Source: Verrucomicrobiota bacterium
GTDB lineage: Bacteria > Verrucomicrobiota > Verrucomicrobiia > Palsa-1439
Length of the DNA: 64,000 nt
Direction of reading: 5' to 3'
NCBI GenBank assembly: GCA_003152315.1
Contig: PLZV01000020.1
Coordinates: 90,751-154,750 of the forward strand
The first letter of the stretch is position 1, and the number at the start of each line of letters is the position of its first letter. Under the pieces are notes generated by a model. That model was not told where the DNA came from and made no database searches. It saw only the letters and a program-made list of their open reading frames with translations. The translations under genes and the position numbers were made by a program. This document shows, one piece after another, positions 1 to 11,484 of this stretch.

Positions 1-1710
1 ACACGATAAGCTTCCCGTTGAGTTGGAGCACGACCTTGTCGGTCGTGGACAAATCGAGCGCCAGGTAGCGGAACTTTCCCAATTCCTCTGGCGCAAGTTG
101 GAATCTCGAGCGGTATAGTACGAATCGCGAGTCGTTTACGCCCTTGTCGGGGAGTAATTCCCCCGGCTGGAGCGGAGTCCAATCGCTCCCGCCGGATTCG
201 GAACGCTTGAGCGCTGTCTGGATTCGCACCGCAGGAGGGACCGTGGCGGGTCGTTCGGGCGCGGCCAACGGCTTCGGCAGCCATTCGCCCTTCGCAGCCT
301 CCGTCACGCCCTTGGGAAGATACAGAATCTTGAACCCGCCGGGTGCCAGGTCGTACTCGAATTGTAACGCGTCGCCTTCGCCCGATTTTACGGTGGCGGA
401 ACCGTGATGCGCCTTCGTCCGCGATTGGTTGCGGCAAAACACGAAAGTGTCGCCTCGCGCCCCGCGGCGGATGGTAATGGCGACATCCTCGTCGGCAGGT
501 ACCGCTTCGGCAGGTACCAGACGGGAGCGTGCGAGGCTCGGGCCGTGTTGCTGGAGCATGAGACCGATGGCTTTTACGGCGAGATACTTGTCGCCGACGC
601 CGCCCGATTCGCGGATGGGGGCGAAATAATCGTACGTGGAGAGCTGGTCGCGCGAGGCCCAATCGCCGAAGTTTGACCCGCCAAAGAGCATGTAGTAGTT
701 GAGAATCGTCGTGCCGTCTTGAAGATTGAGTAACGTCAGGTGATTGATCTGGACGGCATCCATACCCTCCTGGTCCTCGCTCAACTGATGGCCGACCTGC
801 GCGAACCAGCCGCCCTGCAATTCCGGCACGATGACCGGAGCGTTGGTTTGCGCGGCGTGCAGCGCATGCAGCCGGTCTTCGACGGCCTTCATGTTCCAGC
901 GCGGATACATGTTTGAACCATCGAAGACATTGCGCAGCCGCTCGTCGTTGCTGCCGCGGCACTGTTTCGTCCAACAGGTGAAGATTGGCACCTCGATTCC
1001 GTTGCCGGTGGCGTAATCGTAGAGAGCCCGCAAGTGATTGACGCGCGCGTCTTCGGGCATTTCGCGATACAGGTCATACTCGTTCTCGATCTGGAACAGA
1101 ATGACGCCGGCCTTGCCTTTCGGTTTTCGTGTCACCTGCTCGGCGGCGACCACGGGACACACGACATCGTACCAGTGTTTCGACCAGGCGAGATAAACCG
1201 GATCATCGCTGCGCAACCATACGGGACGCTTCGGCTGCGCGGGTTTCAGGGTCAGCAGCCATCGCGGGAAACCGCCGCCGTCCCACTCGGCACAGATGTA
1301 TGGCCCGGGACGGACGATGGTGTACAATCCAAACTCCTCGTGCGCCATCCGCAGCCAGGCCTTCAGGTCGCTGAGATCGAATCGGGAGAAATCGTCCAGC
1401 CCGCGGGGCTGGTCCCGCTCGTACCAATTCCACGGCACGTAGGTCTCCACCGTGTTGAAGCCGGCCTCCTTGATCTTGCGGAACCGGTCACGCCACAACG
1501 CCGGCGGGCAGCGCGTGTAATGGAACGAACCGCTGAAGATTAGCATGTCCTTCCCGTCGATCGTCACGCATTGCCCGTCGTAATGGATGCGGTCCGGGTG
1601 AGGGAAACTGATCGGCTCGCTGTTGACTGAGACAGCGAACAGCATCATGGTCAGAAGATAGATGGTTTTCATTGTTGCCGGGCAAATGCGGGTTCGTTTC
1701 GTCAATGAGA

Positions 1711-1714
<4 letters not shown>
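1..1714 (-). CDS. GH35 beta-galactosidase, 3' end beyond window
   Basis: Hydrolyses terminal beta-galactosyl residues, here probably from xyloglucan or pectic galactan side chains, after export. The N-terminus has a signal peptide (hydrophobic run [12 protein letters not shown]). The start of the GH35 barrel follows ([29 protein letters not shown]). The acid/base lies in IENEY (about E212) and the nucleophile in VPELQGGWF (about E298), both classical GH35 motifs. I chose the ATG at 1714 because it overlaps the stop of the upstream oxidoreductase gene as ATGA; the alternative ATG at 1672 is in frame and directly precedes the hydrophobic run. The reading frame is still open at base 1, so the C-terminal beta domains are missing from view. 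It is the last visible gene of a three-gene operon. Confidence 0.9.
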
Positions 1715-3002
<1,288 letters not shown>

Positions 3003-3006
<4 letters not shown>

Positions 3007-5657
3007 TTTGCCTCCGATACGGGTGCCTCATTTGCCGGCAGATAATCACCAACCAGTTGCAGCAACTCGATGGCGTTCAGGCACCATTGTGACGTCTCGT
3101 TGGTGGAAATCCTGCGGATCTCATCCATCGGTGCGGGCACGTCCGCGCTGTCGATATGGCTCCAGGCGAAGCGCACCCGTCCCGGGTCGCGACCCAGGAA
3201 TTCTTTCCAAGCTCGCCCGCCCAGGGCCGGATCCTTGTTTACGAAGGCTGCGTAAGCTGTCATACGCGCGAATTGGGGGCCGCGACCCGTGGTGATCGTT
3301 CCGCCCAAAGCCTTCCGTTGCTCATCGGCCGGCGCCTGCAGGTAGCGGCAATACTGCAGCCACGCCTCGTTCCACTCGCGCTGATTCATGAGCGGGGTCA
3401 ATTCCATCATGAGTTCGGGGCCGCCCATCAGCGCCGCAAGATGGGGAATGTCCACATTGTCGTGGAGCTGATACAAGAGGCCGGTCTTTGGATCGTAACC
3501 GTAGTTGCCGCCGGAGAAGAGCTTTTTGGGCATCGTGGCAATGCATTTCATGCCAACGAGGATCTTGTTGCGGTACTTCGTATCGCCCGTGCGCTCCCAC
3601 GCGGCAAGCCAGTTGCCGCAGAAGGCAAACCAATCGGGACCGATGCGGACGTGGGTCGGGTATTTCTTGTCCGTTTCGATTTTGCGGAGCGGATCGACTT
3701 CCAGGAGCGCATAGTCGGCGTCGACAACTTCATTCATCAGGTCGCCGACACGCTCATCGGTCGTGAGGTAATAGTAGAAGCGCTTGAGCTGCGCCTGGCT
3801 GATGCGCGCCTCCTTGGCGCCGCAACCCCAATGGCGGACATTATGACGCGAGCCGAGACCCGCGAAACGTCCGAGATGGTACACATCGACTTCCTGTGTT
3901 TGGCGCGTCATGGCCTCCGCCATGCGGAAGACGTCAGCACGGCCCGTTCGCAAGAAGCTGTACCAGAGCCAGAGATCGGGCACCAGTTCGGTGTTGGCCC
4001 AGGCATAGCCGCCGATATCGTAACGCCATTCGTGACGCTCATCGTCGTAGGTATGCATCACGTCGCCGTAATCCCAGAATCCATACCATCGCCGCTGCTC
4101 GATTTGCTCCTGATAGAAGGTGATCGCCCGGTCAAGGTCGTCCTCAAGCCGTTGCTTTCCCGCGGTGGAACGGTCGGGCAGACTCCAGACGCCGAACACG
4201 GGGATCGAATGGTAATATCCAGGCGCGCAAACAAGGTGGGGCGGTTGGGCGCCGGCCCTGGCAAGACTCAGAAGATCATCGTTCGCCGGCACCTCGCCAA
4301 ACGGACGCAGGACCAACTCAGTCGTTCGCGCCACGCCGGTGGCCGTGCTGAAGCCGGGTTCGATATCCTCGTAGGAGGCCTCCAGGCCATGTTCCTTGAT
4401 GTCGTAGTGGCGCAGGTCCATTGCCGGTGAGTCCGGTGACCATAGCCATAGCGTCAATTCCGCGGCGGCGGTGGCCGCGTTGTGAATCTCCAGTTCGGTC
4501 GGCGCGAGTTGCCAGAAGTTTTTCAAACCCAGCGCCAGCCCTCCGCTGGTGTCACCCACAAACACCAGTCCCAACGCCCGATGGCCCGCGGCGGCATTGA
4601 TCCAACAACTCTTCGGGTTCGTGCGTTTTTGAATCGAGAACGAGTCGGGGGAGATTTGCACCAGCTTGTAGTCGTCCCACACGGCCATCATCTCGACGTT
4701 TTCCTTGTCGGGGAGAGCCTCAAGGTTGGGAATGGGCTTCCCTTCGATTTGCGCCTTGTACAGGTCGGGAGCCGGGTTGCGGCGTCCCGCGATCACGCGC
4801 AACGGCTCCGCGAACATGCCCGTTTCCCCCGCCAACCGCACGTGACGGTTATGCACCTGTTCGCGCATCGGCACGTTGAATCGAACACCCAAGCCGCGAA
4901 TGAAATCCTTCTCCTGATCGCCATCGAACACGAACGAGTGCACCATCCTGACGGTATCGACGCCCGCAAAGAAGTACAGGCGCACCACGAATGGCAACCA
5001 CGCGCGGCCGGCCGCTTCCGACCAATGCTCGCCCTCGATCTTGACGACGGCCCGCACCGGCCCCGCCTGCTCCAGCACGGCGGATCGGATGCGGCTGACG
5101 AACTCCACCTCGCGAGTCGTGTGCTGTATTTCGTAGTCTGATCGGTCTTCCAGAACGCATATCAGCCTGCCGTGTTCTCCGACGACGCGTCCACCAATGG
5201 AAATCGAATCAATAAAATGTTGCCCCTGCTTTGGAATCCGACACTTTACGTGGCCTGTATCAACTTCTATGAATTCCTTGGTTTCCGCGGCTTTCATGGG
5301 AGTCTCGGGGGCAGCCGAGTTCCCATGAGAAAGAGTCAGCGGTCCGCGCGCTTCAGGCGTGGCAGCGACGGCATGACCGGTCCACTTCAGCGACCCATCG
5401 GGCCAATAAGCCAGGGGCCAACTCTGCACCGACAGTGGTTTCCCGTCCGTATCCGAGAGGGCGAAGGTCGCGCCCTTCGTGATGGCACCTTGCGGCCAGG
5501 GCACCCCCCAACTGACACCAACTCGGGCGGGGGGAGGTGCGCGGTCAAGCCAGTCCAGCGTTACGGTTCCTTCCTTTGAGGGTGCCGCTTGAACGGAGCA
5601 AAAGGCCACGCTCGCCAGGAATAGATGCATGGGAAGGCAGTTCTTCATTGAGGTCAT
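3003..5657 (-). CDS. exported PL26-like (YetA/PcRGLX, RIFT-barrel) protein
   Basis: Large secreted protein of 884 aa resembling the exo-rhamnogalacturonan lyase-like family (Penicillium PcRGLX, Bacillus YetA). The mature N-terminus has the family's opening pattern, a beta domain with [12 protein letters not shown] and a following [14 protein letters not shown] block. The C-terminal half looks like an all-alpha barrel rich in Trp and Tyr ([22 protein letters not shown] region, [17 protein letters not shown] region). The start at 5657 is preferred because GGAGAG lies just upstream and the sequence then gives a good signal peptide ending near CSVQA; a longer frame would begin at a TTG (5723) without such support. 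It is first in the operon with the oxidoreductase and GH35. The assignment to PL26 rather than a related hydrolase fold is from recalled family patterns. Confidence 0.7.
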
Positions 5658-5853
5658 CGCTCTTCTCTCCAGCGCGCGCCGCTTCGGTCTGTGCATTCTC
5701 ACCGTAGCCCGGTAATTCGTCAATCACACGCTTCGTAGAGTCGAGATGCCGGTCGCGAAGCGCCCGGCCGGGTTAGGTGGCTAGCGTATCCTTTCATCAC
5801 AATGGTTCCGGTTTGTCGTCGCGTGAGGAAACTGGAGCGCAGCCCGCAGAGAA

Positions 5854-5871
5854 GTTCACCGAGTCGTGAAC
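5854..5871. terminator. short hairpin between two minus-strand genes
   Basis: A perfect 6-bp stem (GTTCAC / GTGAAC) with a 6-nt loop lies about 70 bases beyond the stop of the 871-aa secreted protein, in the 280-base gap before the PL26-like operon. There is no clear U-run, so it may be a weak terminator or simply chance. Nothing else recognisable is seen in the gap. Confidence 0.2.
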
Positions 5872-5939
5872 GAGGCATTTGTTGTTGTACTGCCCAATAA
5901 TCGCCGCGCGACTGCGCTCTTCAACTTAATGACCGTCGG

Positions 5940-8555
5940 TTACGGAACGAGCACCCGAATCCGATAGTACCGTGACGGCTTGTTGGTCGCTCCACCGGGA
6001 TCCACCATGTTGGTCAGCGTGCCGAGTCCAACCCCTCCACTAAGGATGTTGCTTACGCCGGTGCTTGTGAAGTTGTTGCTGCTATAGCTGCCGTTGGCCG
6101 TGCCCGTGGTGAACTCCAGCACGTTCGTGCGGGACGCCATGGGTGGAGTGGTGCTGCTATCACCACTGGCTCCCAGATAGCTGACGAAGACATCGGTGTT
6201 GCCGTTCGTTTTCACGATGCCAGTGATGTGGACGTAGGCCGCAGCATTGGTCGGATTGAATCCCGCCAGGAACTGGTTGGTGTTGCTCATCCCTTTGCCA
6301 AGCGGATCGGCGCCCGGTCCGCTGAATGCCGGATTCGCCAGTTCGCCCGCTGTGAAATACTGGTTCTGCCAGGTGGTAAATGGATCCGTAGCCGTGCAAG
6401 TGGGGCAGCCGACAACCAGATTCACCTGGTGGGGTGTCGTGATACTAATGGTGTACGTGAACGCAGGGTCCGGTACAGTGCCGATGGTCAGGATTGTCGG
6501 ACTGCCATTGGTAGTCAACGTGCCGCCGTAGGTAAACAATGTATATGTCGAATTGGTGATACCGCCCCCATCGAGAACGTTGAGTGTGCCATCCAGCGTC
6601 AGGTTGCCGCCCACCGCCGCCAAATCCGTACCGGCGCCCGCGTGAAAGCTAAGAATCGTGCCCGAGGTTATCGTCAGGTTATTACTGAAGGTGAGGGTTC
6701 CGGGCGCGGCATTGGTGCCGGGCGCCAGAGATGCCAAACTGCCCAAGGTCAGGTTGCCCTTGACGCTGCCAAAACCACGCAAGATCTGGTTAGTTACTCC
6801 TCCCCCAAGGGTCGCACCACCGCTCGTCTGACCTGAGAAGTCAAGCAGGCTGCCTGTCCCAATGGTAATGCTGGCGCTATTGGAGATCGAGCCATCTCCA
6901 GCGATTGCCAGCACACCGGCATTGACTGTCGTGGGGCTGGTGTACGTGTTGGTGCCTGTCAATGTGACTGTGCCCGTCCCGACTTTGGTAATGGCCAGCG
7001 GCCCATTGGCGGCGGCGGGATCGGTGTTTAGAATACTGCCCGAAAACAGGCTGCTGGCATTGTTGTTGCCGACAACAATGGTTTTCGTACCGGCGCCGTT
7101 GAAGCCTTCGATGATGCCCGAACCCGAAAGGCCGTTGACATTATATGTGCCGTTGGAATTCACGGTGCGCAGACCCACCACAGCATTTGACCCGACAAAC
7201 AAATTGCCTACGCCGGGGCCGAACGGGAACCAGCCGCCAAAGTTTACGTCGAGCGTGCCCTCGTTAATAAGCGTGTCACCCGTATAGGTGGCGTTGGTGC
7301 CCTGAACCCGGAGCGTGTACGTGGGGAAAACTTTGACGAAACTACCGGCACCAGACAACAGGCCGGAATAGGTGGTAAAGGTGCCACGATTGCTGCCGAC
7401 AGTCAATGTAACGGCCTGGCCGGCGGTATTGGTCAGGCCAATGCCAGCGATCGAGGAGCCCGCGTTGCCAAGAGCACCCAGTGCACCGAAAGTAGCCGAG
7501 GTGATATTACTGAACACGACACCGCCAACGGCATTCGAGGTGGAAACCGAGGGGCCGCTCAGCGCCAGGGAATTGGCCACAACGACTTGCCCGGAGACAA
7601 CCGTCGCGAAGCCGCTGATGCCGCCGAACGTGTTGGTTCCTGTCAGAGTCAACTGTCCCGCCCCCACTTTGTTCAGGCTGAGCGTACCAGCTGTGCTGGT
7701 ATTCCGGATAGTTCCCGAGAACAAGCTGCTGACATCCCCATAGCCCACCGTCACCGTCCTCGTGTTGCCCGCCGCGCTGTTTCTGTCCACGATTCCTGAG
7801 CCGGACAAGCCGTTCATGCTCGTATTTATATTGTTGATGAACAGGGTCCCGCCGGAGTTGACGATGACGTTGCCTTTGCCCGGGCCGAATGGCAGCGGGT
7901 CAACGAATCCCGCGCCGTTAATGCCAGACTGAAGAATAGCGCCGCTATTGATGACGGTATCGCCGGCATACGTATTTGTGGAAGCCCTGAGAATGACCGT
8001 GTAACTGCCGTTTACGATAAGACCTCCGACACCACTGACCAAGCTGGTTATGGTCAACGAGCCGGTGCCGGCACCTGTAAACGTGGTGTTGGTATTCAGG
8101 ATCACCCCGCCAATGGAGAGAGTCGCATTGTTGGCGTTAAGCTTCACCACCTGTGGGAGAGCGCCACCCGTGCTGGTGGCGAACACCAAGTTGCTGCCGA
8201 GCAATGTCGAATTCGACGCAGTTCCACTGTAGATAAGTTGGTTCAACAGAAACCCGTTGTTGGCAGCCGTGCCGAGGTCGTTGGTGCTGTTGATATTGGC
8301 GGCGCCATCAAAGCTAATGGTGTAGTTCTGCGAGCCGCCCGCCGTTGGCGCCGCCACCGTGGCCAGATTGTTGCTCCACGTGGTGGCATCGCTCCACGGT
8401 CCATCGACCGTGTTGGTGCTGGACCAAAAAGTCTGCGCCCGCACCGGGCCCGTCAATGCCGACAGTAGTGCGACCACCACCACGGCGGCGACCCAGACGA
8501 CACGCATGGACGATTCGGAAATCCCCAAGTCAAACTTCCTCGTGATCATTGCCAT
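5940..8555 (-). CDS. secreted autotransporter-type beta-strand-repeat protein with shared C-terminal module
   Basis: An 871-aa exported protein. The signal peptide is a strong hydrophobic stretch (VVWVAAVVVVALLSALTG) ending near VRAQ. The body is made of repeats rich in G, T, N and S of the autotransporter-associated strand type (for example GAGQLTLTGTNTFGG and KVGTGTVTLTGTNTY), expected to form a beta-solenoid. The last 145 or so residues form a separate module (DPFTTWQNQYF to the terminal YYRIRVLVP) nearly identical to the end of the 831-aa protein at 38673-41168. There is no PEP-CTERM and no outer-membrane barrel, so it is not a classical autotransporter. GAGGAGAA precedes the ATG. Function unknown; a surface or matrix protein is the simplest reading. 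Confidence 0.8.
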   Translation of the reverse strand: MAMITRKFDLGISESSMRVVWVAAVVVVALLSALTGPVRAQTFWSSTNTVDGPWSDATTWSNNLATVAAPTAGGSQNYTISFDGAANINSTNDLGTAANNGFLLNQLIYSGTASNSTLLGSNLVFATSTGGALPQVVKLNANNATLSIGGVILNTNTTFTGAGTGSLTITSLVSGVGGLIVNGSYTVILRASTNTYAGDTVINSGAILQSGINGAGFVDPLPFGPGKGNVIVNSGGTLFINNINTSMNGLSGSGIVDRNSAAGNTRTVTVGYGDVSSLFSGTIRNTSTAGTLSLNKVGAGQLTLTGTNTFGGISGFATVVSGQVVVANSLALSGPSVSTSNAVGGVVFSNITSATFGALGALGNAGSSIAGIGLTNTAGQAVTLTVGSNRGTFTTYSGLLSGAGSFVKVFPTYTLRVQGTNATYTGDTLINEGTLDVNFGGWFPFGPGVGNLFVGSNAVVGLRTVNSNGTYNVNGLSGSGIIEGFNGAGTKTIVVGNNNASSLFSGSILNTDPAAANGPLAITKVGTGTVTLTGTNTYTSPTTVNAGVLAIAGDGSISNSASITIGTGSLLDFSGQTSGGATLGGGVTNQILRGFGSVKGNLTLGSLASLAPGTNAAPGTLTFSNNLTITSGTILSFHAGAGTDLAAVGGNLTLDGTLNVLDGGGITNSTYTLFTYGGTLTTNGSPTILTIGTVPDPAFTYTISITTPHQVNLVVGCPTCTATDPFTTWQNQYFTAGELANPAFSGPGADPLGKGMSNTNQFLAGFNPTNAAAYVHITGIVKTNGNTDVFVSYLGASGDSSTTPPMASRTNVLEFTTGTANGSYSSNNFTSTGVSNILSGGVGLGTLTNMVDPGGATNKPSRYYRIRVLVP

Positions 8556-8705
8556 TTCTCCTCGACACTCCGATTGTTCATTGATCGATCAACAACGTTC
8601 GCAGGCCTGCACGTCCGCGCTCCCCGTCAGACGGCTTCATTGGAGGGAGCGGCACCCTCGCGTTCCGAAGCTGGCTGCGCAATCAGGCTCTTCCCCGCCG
8701 GACGG

Positions 8706-10160
8706 TCATTTCGTGACTGGCGACCGCCGAACGCGTCGGACCAGCATCATCAGGCCGAGGCCACCGAGCGCCAGTACCAACGAAGAAGGCTCGGGAACCA
8801 CGGTCAGGACGACATCATTGCCCGTCCCGCCAAAGTAGGAGATCTGCAAGTCCGTGCCGCCCGCGACGATGATGCCACCCTCGTTTAATCCGGCAAACGT
8901 GCCCAGCACCGCGTTGCCGGTCATGTTCGTTATAATATCGAACTTGTCGCCAAGATTCGGCGTATAGCCCAGGCTGACGTCCAGCACGCTGTTGCTGACA
9001 TTGATGAAACCGCTGCCACTGACGAGCGTGGAATCGTACTGGCTGCCGATGGCGAGACCGTTCAACTCCACGTTGTAGTTGGAGTTGGACGTCAGCGTTA
9101 TACCCAGACCGCCGCTCAACGTTAGCAGGCCGGGGCTGTTGCCGGGCGACAGCGTGCCCCCGTTGCTGACGATCAAGCTTGCGGTCGACGCGAGTAGAAT
9201 CGTCCCCGTGCCGCCGAGCGTGCCGCCAGCGTTGACAGTAAAGTTTCCCAAACCGGCCGTCTGCGTGCCGTTGAACAAGAGCGTGCCGCCATTCACATTC
9301 ATGGTGCCCGTGTTGTTCATGGAGCCGCCGAGAACCTGCGTACCCGTGCCGGTCTTGATAACAGTCAGTGTCCCCGCGCTTTGGACGAGGTTCCCGGAAA
9401 AGTTGCCACTGGCGTTGTTGTTGCCCACCGTCAGTATCCTGCCGCCTGAGCCAACCTTCGTGACAGCTCCGCCGCCAGACAAGCCGTTAACACTCACACT
9501 CCCGTTGTTCATTTGGAGCGTGGCACCGTTGGCAATGGTCACGTTGCCCTTCCCGCTGCCGGACGGCAGGAAGTCACCCGTTGCGTCGAGGGTGCCGTTG
9601 CTGATTGTCGTGTCACCGGTATATGTTTGAAGAACCGTGAAGCGCATGAGGCTGACACCAGTCTTGGTCAGGCCAAAGCTGCCCGAGATGACGCCGTTGA
9701 TCAGCAGCGGGTTGCTGCCGCCAGTGTTCACCTGGAAGGTTGAATTCTGTTGCAACGAGATATTCAAATTAACTGTCTCGGTGCCGGAGTTCACGATGAA
9801 CTGGGGGTTGGTACCGCCCAAGCTGATGCTGTTCCCGCTCAGGAGGAATTGACCGCCGTTGATGACGATATTGTTGAACTGTGTGCCAGCGGCGAAATCG
9901 TTCGTGGTGTTCCGGGACCCGCCAGTGACGGGAGCGTTAAAGGTCAGCGAATCGTTGGCAACCGGCGCCGTGGTGGCAACCCAGTTCAAATTCGACGACC
10001 ACCAGCCATCATGGTCCGCCGTATTGCCGTTCCATACATCCTGGGCCTGTGCTCCGATGCACGACAGAAGCAGCAGTGCCATGCCCGCAACGCTGACGCC
10101 ACGCCATGCGGGCGGGGACGGTTTTCGGGTTGCGATTTCATATCGTTGAAGACAGCTCAT
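8706..10160 (-). CDS. PEP-CTERM protein with beta-strand repeats
   Basis: An exported protein of 484 aa with a C-terminal sorting tag: VPEP, a hydrophobic segment (LVLALGGLGLMMLV) and a basic tail (RRVRRSPVTK), the tripartite PEP-CTERM signal cleaved by exosortase in exopolysaccharide-producing Gram-negatives. The body contains autotransporter-type strand repeats (LTKTGVSLMRFTVLQTYTGDTTI and similar), like its downstream neighbour. The start at 10160 is chosen because GGAGGGTGAGGAA sits immediately upstream and the signal peptide ends near IGAQAQ. A longer open frame reaches 10256 but lacks a ribosome site. It is followed 150 bases later by the 871-aa repeat protein, and the two may be co-transcribed. 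Likely an extracellular matrix or cell-surface structural protein. Confidence 0.88.
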   Translation of the reverse strand: MSCLQRYEIATRKPSPPAWRGVSVAGMALLLLSCIGAQAQDVWNGNTADHDGWWSSNLNWVATTAPVANDSLTFNAPVTGGSRNTTNDFAAGTQFNNIVINGGQFLLSGNSISLGGTNPQFIVNSGTETVNLNISLQQNSTFQVNTGGSNPLLINGVISGSFGLTKTGVSLMRFTVLQTYTGDTTISNGTLDATGDFLPSGSGKGNVTIANGATLQMNNGSVSVNGLSGGGAVTKVGSGGRILTVGNNNASGNFSGNLVQSAGTLTVIKTGTGTQVLGGSMNNTGTMNVNGGTLLFNGTQTAGLGNFTVNAGGTLGGTGTILLASTASLIVSNGGTLSPGNSPGLLTLSGGLGITLTSNSNYNVELNGLAIGSQYDSTLVSGSGFINVSNSVLDVSLGYTPNLGDKFDIITNMTGNAVLGTFAGLNEGGIIVAGGTDLQISYFGGTGNDVVLTVVPEPSSLVLALGGLGLMMLVRRVRRSPVTK

Positions 10161-10549
10161 TTCCTCACCCTCCAGTCGTACTTGAGAATTCAGGGCAGTC
10201 ACGGGGTTCCGGGGAAACCGCAGGCGTTGAAAATACATCCGAATTATCCCAGACATTACGACACATGACCCGTGCTCTCGCTTGCACCTTAGTTCTCGGT
10301 TGTCTACTCGCTCGACATCCCGCCGTAGGACTAAACTACTGCCCTACCACTGGAATCATTATGTAACAATTCCGCCCTAAGTTGTCAATGACAAATGTAA
10401 ATGTAACTGAAAATTACTATGTTATTTACACTAAGAGCGTGGTTTGCCCAATCCAATCGAGAAAACATGCGTCAAGCAAAGCGACAAATACTCTCTAACT
10501 TGCTGCCAATAGGACTGTTATCCGCCATGGACGGCATGATGTTACATAG
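10161..10549. other. intergenic, AT-rich upstream region
   Basis: About 390 bases without a convincing gene. The part from about 10330 to 10440 is clearly richer in A+T than the surroundings and holds several near-repeats of ATGTAA, plausibly the promoter region of the PEP-CTERM gene or the scar of an inserted element, since a recombinase fragment begins at 10550. Confidence 0.4.
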
Positions 10550-11042
10550 TATTCCGGCACTTGCGACATTCTTCAATTCATCGAAGAACTCAAGACCTAC
10601 ACCCTCTCCCCAGACGAGATTAGGGCCTATCTCGACAAGGCGGATCAGGTTCTGGGCGAAAAAGTCGACTTGCTCCATACACAGGAGCATGAATCAGAGA
10701 AGACTCAGCAGGAGATCGCCCACACCTACAAGCTGTACCAAGAGGATCAATTGGACAGCAGCGGCTTCGGTCGTTTCTACAAACCACTGGAGGAGCGGAG
10801 AAAACAACTGGAAGAGAGCTTGCCCAAGATCCAAGCGGAAATCGACCTCTGCAAGGTCAACAACCTCTCGGCTGAGCAAGTTGCTTCGGAAGTCCAGGAT
10901 CCATACCAGCATTGGCCCGGTTTGGAGCCCGAAGCGAAACGAGCCATCGTCGAAGCAATCACAGAGAAAATCGTCATCAGCAAGGACGAGATATCCATCA
11001 CCCTCTGCTACCTGCCCCTTAGTGGAGATATGGCAAAAAGTT
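10550..11042 (+). pseudogene. C-terminal remnant of a large serine recombinase
   Basis: The frame opened after a TAG at 10547 reads about 160 residues of a charged, helical domain (for example FIEELKTYTLSPDEIRAYLD, YKPLEERRKQLEESLPKIQ, AKRAIVEAITEKIVISKDEI) ending in ITLCYLPL. This resembles the coiled region and final strands that follow the zinc ribbon in large serine recombinases. The catalytic resolvase domain, the recombinase domain and the zinc ribbon are all absent. No stop is found where the protein should end; the frame runs into the antisense of the tRNA gene that begins at 11043. It is a decayed mobile-element gene. The family call comes from the pattern of the tail only. Confidence 0.6.
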
Positions 11043-11137
11043 TGGCGGAGGGGGAGGGATTCGAACCCTCGGTACAGGCTTTAATCCCGTACAGCGGTTT
11101 AGCAAACCGCCGCTTTAGACCACTCAGCCACCCCTCC
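11043..11137 (-). tRNA. tRNA-Ser(GCU)
   Basis: Reverse strand folds as a class II tRNA. The acceptor arm is GGAGGGG paired with CCCCTCC, followed by G73 and an encoded CCA at 11043-11045. The D arm begins GCTGAG. The anticodon arm GCGGT / ACCGC has loop TTGCTAA, giving anticodon GCT (reads AGC/AGU serine codons). There is a long variable arm and a T arm GAGGG-TTCGAAT-CCCTC. A run of five T on the transcript strand follows just downstream. The 3' end touches the decayed recombinase fragment. Confidence 0.95.
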
Positions 11138-11154
11138 GCTGCAATTGCAGCGCC

Positions 11155-11183
11155 AACATACCAGACACCCCCAACCGTGGCAA
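11155..11183 (-). promoter_or_regulatory. probable sigma-70-type promoter of tRNA-Ser
   Basis: On the minus strand TTGCCA (11178-11183) and TATGTT (11155-11160) are separated by 17 bases and end 17 bases before the mature tRNA. The leader between them and the tRNA contains a perfect 14-bp palindrome, GCTGCAATTGCAGC (11138-11151), abutting the tRNA 5' end. Confidence 0.45.
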
Positions 11184-11369
11184 TCCGTTTGTCTCGCCCC
11201 ACCAACATGGCGCGTGTCACTCCCATTGGTTGCGCGACGCATGGCAAGCTTGTTTTCGCCGCAACCCACCCGCGCCAGTGGTGGACGTTGAATCCGTTCC
11301 TACTTCCGGCCCGCTTGAACATGGGAGGGACGTTACCATCGCGACTCCCCCAGTGGCTTCGTATTCTTA

Positions 11370-11484
11370 AAACGAACCCACCGAAGTTTTTGGCAATTTC
11401 CGTCGCAACAAATTTATTCATAGGTGCTTACATCAAAAACGCTGTTACAAAACGGTGGGTTCGTTTCGCAGAAACACATGTTTT
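11370..11484. repeat. dispersed inverted-repeat element, copy A
   Basis: A perfect 14-bp inverted repeat (AAACGAACCCACCG at 11370-11383, complement at 11453-11466) flanks about 69 bases. The right arm continues into TCGCAGAAACACATGTTTT. A second copy at 51879-51993 has the same outer arms (AAACGAACC / GGTTCGTTT), nearly the same loop length and the same right flank, but a different inner stem. No coding potential is evident. Similar AAACGAACC-rich DNA is, to my recollection, common in PVC genomes, where it yields spurious short proteins. Confidence 0.7.

Noticed and set aside
1690..1705. GGGTTCGTTTCG as a third copy of the inverted-repeat element
   Set aside because: Only one arm is present, without complement or right flank, and it lies in the coupled junction of two genes; likely coincidence.
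5940..8555. Classical autotransporter annotation for the 871-aa protein
   Set aside because: Passenger-like repeats are present but there is no C-terminal outer-membrane barrel; the C-terminus is a different, shared module.
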